NCBI RefSeq assembly: GCF_017356035.1 | Contig: NZ_JAFIQX010000020.1 | Coordinates: 1-38,397, forward strand | Direction: 5' to 3' | Source: Longitalea luteola | GTDB taxonomy: Bacteria > Bacteroidota > Bacteroidia > Chitinophagales > Chitinophagaceae | DNA length: 38,397 bases | Shown: positions 35,743 to 38,397 of the stretch, one piece after another | How positions within the stretch are numbered: the stretch's first letter is position 1 | How the letters are laid out: every line of letters begins with the position of its first letter | Notes under the pieces: generated by a model | Database searches by the model: none | What the model was told of the DNA's origin: nothing | Seen by the model: the letters and a program-made list of their open reading frames with translations, nothing else | Position numbers and translations under genes: made by a program

Positions 35743-36337
35743 CGATCAAGCAGCGGTGCAGGACAAGCAGAAGTGGTTATGGAACGGATGTTGAGCGATC
35801 CGGCAAAAGAACATTTAATGAAAAAGTAATAGATTGGCCAAAAATAAAGAGTCGACAAAAATATCTCTTCCGGTTCAAATAAATTGATAAAACGGTATCT
35901 TTTAAATGAGCACAATGCCAAAACATAAAAATACTGAAAATCCTAGATCACCCTGCAGTCATCTATATTACGTAACACCCAGTCGGATAAAGATGATGCA
36001 AAGCGACAGAATTGCATGGCTTAATTCCGTACTAGCTGTCTTTGAGTTTTACCAGGCGTTCATAGAAAGAAGAAAAGGTGTTCTTGCCAATATTGGCGCG
36101 GACACATGCCGAATGATTTTTAACAAACTTATGGACATCAATCACTTTTTGGGCTTGCATTACCTCTGTTTCTTCCGGTAATTCTACTGATCCAAAAACT
36201 TCTCCAGATCATTCAATTCCTTCTCTGTGTACATGATACAAAGATGGCACAATAATTCCATCGATGTATTAAAGGGGATAAATAATGAAAGCCTTTGCAC
36301 GGATGCTATGAACATGCCGAAAAACATAAGGCCAATG
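35743..36337 (+). repeat. Direct repeat copy B (decayed mob-module tail)
   Basis: A diverged copy of 7072-7668 in the same orientation, about 28.7 kb away. It begins GATCAAGCAGC and encodes the tail of a second coupling protein (EVVMERMLSDPAKEHLMKK then stop at 35827), with no upstream part of that gene. It continues through the broken DUF6965-like gene and stops after the first ten ligase codons (MNMPKNIRPM) at GCCAATG. Several one-base indels show that this copy is under no selection. Confidence 0.88.
36021..36234 (-). pseudogene. Broken DUF6965-like gene (copy B)
   Basis: The start reads MYTEKELNDLEKFLDQ and then a stop, because one A is missing from a run that in copy A keeps the frame open (copy A continues FFGTVELPEE). 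A second one-base loss near 36030 shifts the C-terminal codons (GTAGTAGCAG in A, GTACTAGCTG in B). The gene is therefore a double-frameshift pseudogene matching the intact 71-aa gene at 7350-7565. The plus-strand frame across it (35906-36181) is a shadow, not a gene. Confidence 0.75.
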
Positions 36338-36579
36338 ACCGGTTACGGGCCGAGCTACGACTAGCCCCTATATATTATCTAGCGTATGTGTCTGAGTCTT
36401 ATATCAATTTTCGGGAACATCTTTACTATGCCCCTAATACACATTCTATTTGTTCCCAAATTTCTATGATTATCAATCAAACTGGTACAAAAGTTACGTA
36501 AATTGAAGAGTTAGCAGCAACTTTTCTGATACGCTATAACAAACAATTTCTTTAAACAATAAAACAAAGGAGGTAAATC

Positions 36580-37428
36580 ATGTTTACAAGACCAAAGACT
36601 TACAACTGGATTGGTAACAACGCACCAGTTCTTTATTGGGATGACCCAAATAACTGGGCGGAGGGTGAATTTCCAAATCAACGAGAAGCCTTAGCAATCT
36701 TTGCAAACGCTTTGTCACAGGACACTACTATATTATTACGACAAGACATCCGTTTAGCTCAGTTTTGGTTTAGCGAAGAGAGGTTCTCATACAGAATTGC
36801 TCCAGAAATTACTGCAAATACTACAGCAGAAAATCAGCCAAAGCTGATTATGGACACAGCCGAACAATTCTCCACTTCGTTTTTTGACCTTGATAATAAA
36901 ACTGACCATTTTATAGACGCAATAATTACTCATAGCTGCCATTGGGGCTTTCCAGGTAGAGTATTTCCTGGCATGAACGTACCAGAAGACAGATTTGTTA
37001 CTACGCTACATTTCAATGGCGCAATAACCAATTATAAAGACCCTGAAAGAGCAAGTTTACAAATCTATGGACAACTAAAATTCCAATTGAATGCTGTTAA
37101 TTCTTTTAGAGGTCCGGTGATCATAAAAGATAAAGGGCAAATTCATGTCTCTAAGAATGGTGGAATACCTGACAACACACCTATTTTTTTGGAAAAGGAT
37201 GGCAAAGTTTCTACTGCAGACGGAATTCTTATTAAAGCTTCGAAGTTCAACATTGATGGAAAGGATATGGACAAGGGATTATACTTTAGTGATGGTTTCA
37301 ACTTAGATGTCAACACGCTAACTTCCGAAAACATCTTAGCCAGAAATTTTGTGGTTGACTACAAGTTGACCACTAAACCTCTTTCAAACATACTTGGAGG
37401 CGGTGCTATTTTAGTAACCAACCAATAG
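36580..37428 (+). CDS. Hypothetical beta-rich protein (282 aa) with strong ribosome binding site
   Basis: A 282-residue protein from the ATG at 36580, preceded by AAAGGAGGTAAATC, one of only two strong Shine-Dalgarno sequences noticed in the window. There is no signal peptide. The N-terminus (TYNWIGNNAPVLYWDDPNNW, then AEGEFPN) has the W-x-G ... W-x-D-P-x-N-W phrase found at the start of beta-helix and passenger-type surface proteins. Later there are short strands with glycine turns (DKGQIHVSKNGGIPDNTPIF, LEKDGKVSTADG) typical of a parallel beta-helix. Function unknown. It lies alone between repeat copy B and IS remnants, and its base composition and RBS differ from the Rhs block, so recent transfer is possible. 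Confidence 0.65.
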   Translation: MFTRPKTYNWIGNNAPVLYWDDPNNWAEGEFPNQREALAIFANALSQDTTILLRQDIRLAQFWFSEERFSYRIAPEITANTTAENQPKLIMDTAEQFSTSFFDLDNKTDHFIDAIITHSCHWGFPGRVFPGMNVPEDRFVTTLHFNGAITNYKDPERASLQIYGQLKFQLNAVNSFRGPVIIKDKGQIHVSKNGGIPDNTPIFLEKDGKVSTADGILIKASKFNIDGKDMDKGLYFSDGFNLDVNTLTSENILARNFVVDYKLTTKPLSNILGGGAILVTNQ

Positions 37429-37704
37429 ACAATAAAGCTGTTGCCAATATGGGGTTTGCTGCAGGTGTAGCATTGTTAGCATCAGTAGCAGTTCTCTGTT
37501 CAGCTTTAGTCCGCGCTTGACTGAATGTTGTATGAGGTGGTAATGGATTTGAATCCTTCGCACCATTATACCTGGCTTCCAAATGTTTGGCATTGGTCAG
37601 GGCAATCTTCAGCTTGCGGTGCGTGATGCTGTTACTGAACGCCAACGTTCAAATCGGTCGAACACAGTTTCAAGTTATTTAGATGAAATAGCTCCGATAT
37701 AATC
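37429..37704. other. Short unassigned stretch between the 282-aa gene and IS remnants
   Basis: A minus-strand frame (37645 to 37406) reads THRKLKIALTNAKHLEARYN, then GAKDSN and an Ala/Thr-rich tail. It is protein-like but overlaps the end of the upstream gene and matches no family I know. It may be the end of a displaced gene brought in with the insertion sequences. Nothing else is seen here. Confidence 0.3.
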
Positions 37705-37762
37705 CGACAGTTGGGATTAACTTTAAAGTAACTACACAATTAAGTAATCCCAAAACAGTCAG
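37705..37762 (+). repeat. IS481-type element end with hairpin (copy 1)
   Basis: CGACAGTTGGGATTA at 37705-37719 and TAATCCCAAAACAGTCAG at 37745-37762 are inverted repeats around ACTTTAAAGTAACTACACAA. The same unit recurs at 38147-38205, right before the second transposase gene. It is probably the left end and leader hairpin of the insertion sequence. The first copy carries small changes. Confidence 0.6.
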
Positions 37763-37766
37763 ATTT

Positions 37767-38016
37767 ATGAACACACAAGTTAAGTTAATTAAGGATAAAG
37801 TAGGCTTGTTAAAGCTGGCCGAAGAGTTAGGGAATGTATCTAACGATAAAATGTATCTCTGGAGTAGCCGAATAACTTACAGGCTTGTTTTATGAGCAAG
37901 GAGGTGAAGCGGCTTTACAGGAAGTAAACCGTCGTAAACCTAACTTAAAGAATCGAATAGAAGCGCCTGTTGAAGAGGCCGTTCTGGCGATGGCAATAGA
38001 TAGGCCTGCATACGGC
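37767..38016 (+). pseudogene. IS481-type transposase gene, scrambled N-terminal fragment
   Basis: Starts [20 protein letters not shown], then LGNVSN, clearly the helix-turn-helix front of an IS481-type transposase. At 37842-37888 the sequence is the reverse complement of the matching part of copy 2, so the frame reads into a stop after RLVL. After the inverted piece the normal frame resumes (YEQGGEAALQEVNRRKPNLK, then AIDRPAYG). It ends abruptly at 38016, against an istB fragment. A complete transposase would be about 350 residues or more, so the gene is dead. Confidence 0.8.
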
Positions 38017-38120
38017 TTTGATTTTTTCTTTCTTAGGGATTCGCCTTTGAGATCTAAACGCATGGTATTTGCTGTCATTCTGTCCATAATTGCATCGGCA
38101 AGAGTTGGATCGTTTAATAT
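38017..38120 (-). pseudogene. IS21-family istB helper ATPase, C-terminal fragment
   Basis: Minus-strand frame LNDPTLADAIMDRMTANTMR then LDLKGESLRKKKSK. This is the closing segment of IstB-type helper ATPases (D-P-x-L-A-D-A-I-x-D-R ... L-K-G-E-S-x-R-K). Only about 34 codons remain, and the piece is joined directly to the truncated IS481 transposase at 38016 and to the second IS481 end on the other side. It marks an older IS21-like insertion now largely deleted. Confidence 0.68.
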
Positions 38121-38146
38121 TCATATGAAATAGTTCCGATATGATC

Positions 38147-38205
38147 TGACAGTTTGGGATTAACTTTAAAGTAACTACACAATTAAGTAATCCCAAAAGC
38201 TGTCA
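38147..38205 (+). repeat. IS481-type element end with hairpin (copy 2)
   Basis: TGACAGTTTGGGATTA at 38147-38162 pairs with TAATCCCAAAAGCTGTCA at 38188-38205, separated by ACTTTAAAGTAACTACACAATTAAG-type spacer sequence. The transposase ATG follows 4 bases later. The arrangement matches copy 1 and probably marks the left boundary and leader of the insertion sequence. Confidence 0.6.
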
Positions 38206-38209
38206 AATC

Positions 38210-38397
38210 ATGAACACGCAAGTTAAATTAATTAAGGGTAAAGTAGGCCTATTAAAGCTGGCCGAAGAACTAGGCAATGTATCCCAAGCCTGTAAGCTAT
38301 TCGGTTACTCCCGAGACACATTTTATCGTTACAAAGAACTTTATGAGCAAGGTGGTGAGCAGGCTTTGCAGGAAGTGTGCCGTCGTAAACCCAACAT
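38210..38397 (+). CDS. IS481-type transposase, N-terminal part (runs off right edge)
   Basis: From the ATG at 38210 an open frame of 62 codons reaches the window end: [60 protein letters not shown]. This is the helix-turn-helix DNA-binding start of an IS481-type DDE transposase, with the [18 protein letters not shown] recognition helix intact. The catalytic DDE domain would lie outside the window. Because this copy is intact so far, it is the likely active parent of the scrambled copy next to it. Confidence 0.85.
   Translation, partial: MNTQVKLIKGKVGLLKLAEELGNVSQACKLFGYSRDTFYRYKELYEQGGEQALQEVCRRKPN

Noticed and set aside
35906-36181. Plus-strand 91-codon frame in repeat copy B
   Set aside because: It is antisense to the broken DUF6965-like gene; the same frame in copy A stops after about 31 codons, and the differences between the copies do not look selected.

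Overview
The window looks like a piece of a Bacteroidota chromosome, most likely from the Chitinophagaceae (Chitinophaga/Niastella-like). Reasons: moderately low GC, few Shine-Dalgarno sequences, a YWFCY-type coupling protein, a DUF6965-like protein, and very large Sec-signal Rhs proteins of the kind carried by that family. No tRNA, rRNA or CRISPR array was seen.

Layout. (1) 1-659: the 5' part of a minus-strand gene for a secreted coiled-coil protein that leaves the left edge. (2) 660-1480: no intact gene, with one possible decayed fragment. (3) 1481-7162: a mobilization module. Two small minus-strand genes lie opposite a Toprim primase-like gene, a hairpin-rich oriT candidate (3183-3341), a mobC/RHH-type accessory gene, a MOBP relaxase and a YWFCY/VirD4-type coupling protein. 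(4) 7072-7668: a segment with the coupling-protein tail, a DUF6965-like gene and the start of a LigD-type ligase. It recurs as a diverged direct repeat at 35743-36337. (5) About 27-28 kb between the two repeats is entirely minus strand. In transcription order it holds a coiled-coil/beta-barrel protein, a secreted Ig/Fn3-like protein, a lipoprotein, a 2240-aa Rhs-like protein, a membrane-anchored protein, a 2776-aa Rhs polymorphic toxin and a SUKH-like immunity gene. An immunity island follows (DUF1629/Imm43-like, frameshifted TPR lipoprotein, broken Imm52 genes, orphan toxin tail plus CdiI-like immunity). Last come two mosaic tail-fibre-like paralogues and a secreted 498-aa protein. (6) 36580-38397: a 282-aa protein of unknown role, then transposon wreckage: a scrambled IS481-type transposase gene, an IS21 istB tail, and the 5' end of an intact-looking IS481-type transposase gene that leaves the right edge.

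How it may work together (inference). The Rhs genes are tightly packed, mostly with gaps or overlaps of a few bases, and nearly all products have signal peptides or lipoboxes. This suggests one surface-delivered polymorphic-toxin system in which the beta-barrel, Ig-like and lipoprotein genes help to export or display the two giant Rhs proteins. The downstream island looks like a graveyard of replaced toxin tips and immunity genes. Direct repeats of a mobilization module at both borders suggest that the toxin locus lies in or between related mobilizable elements.
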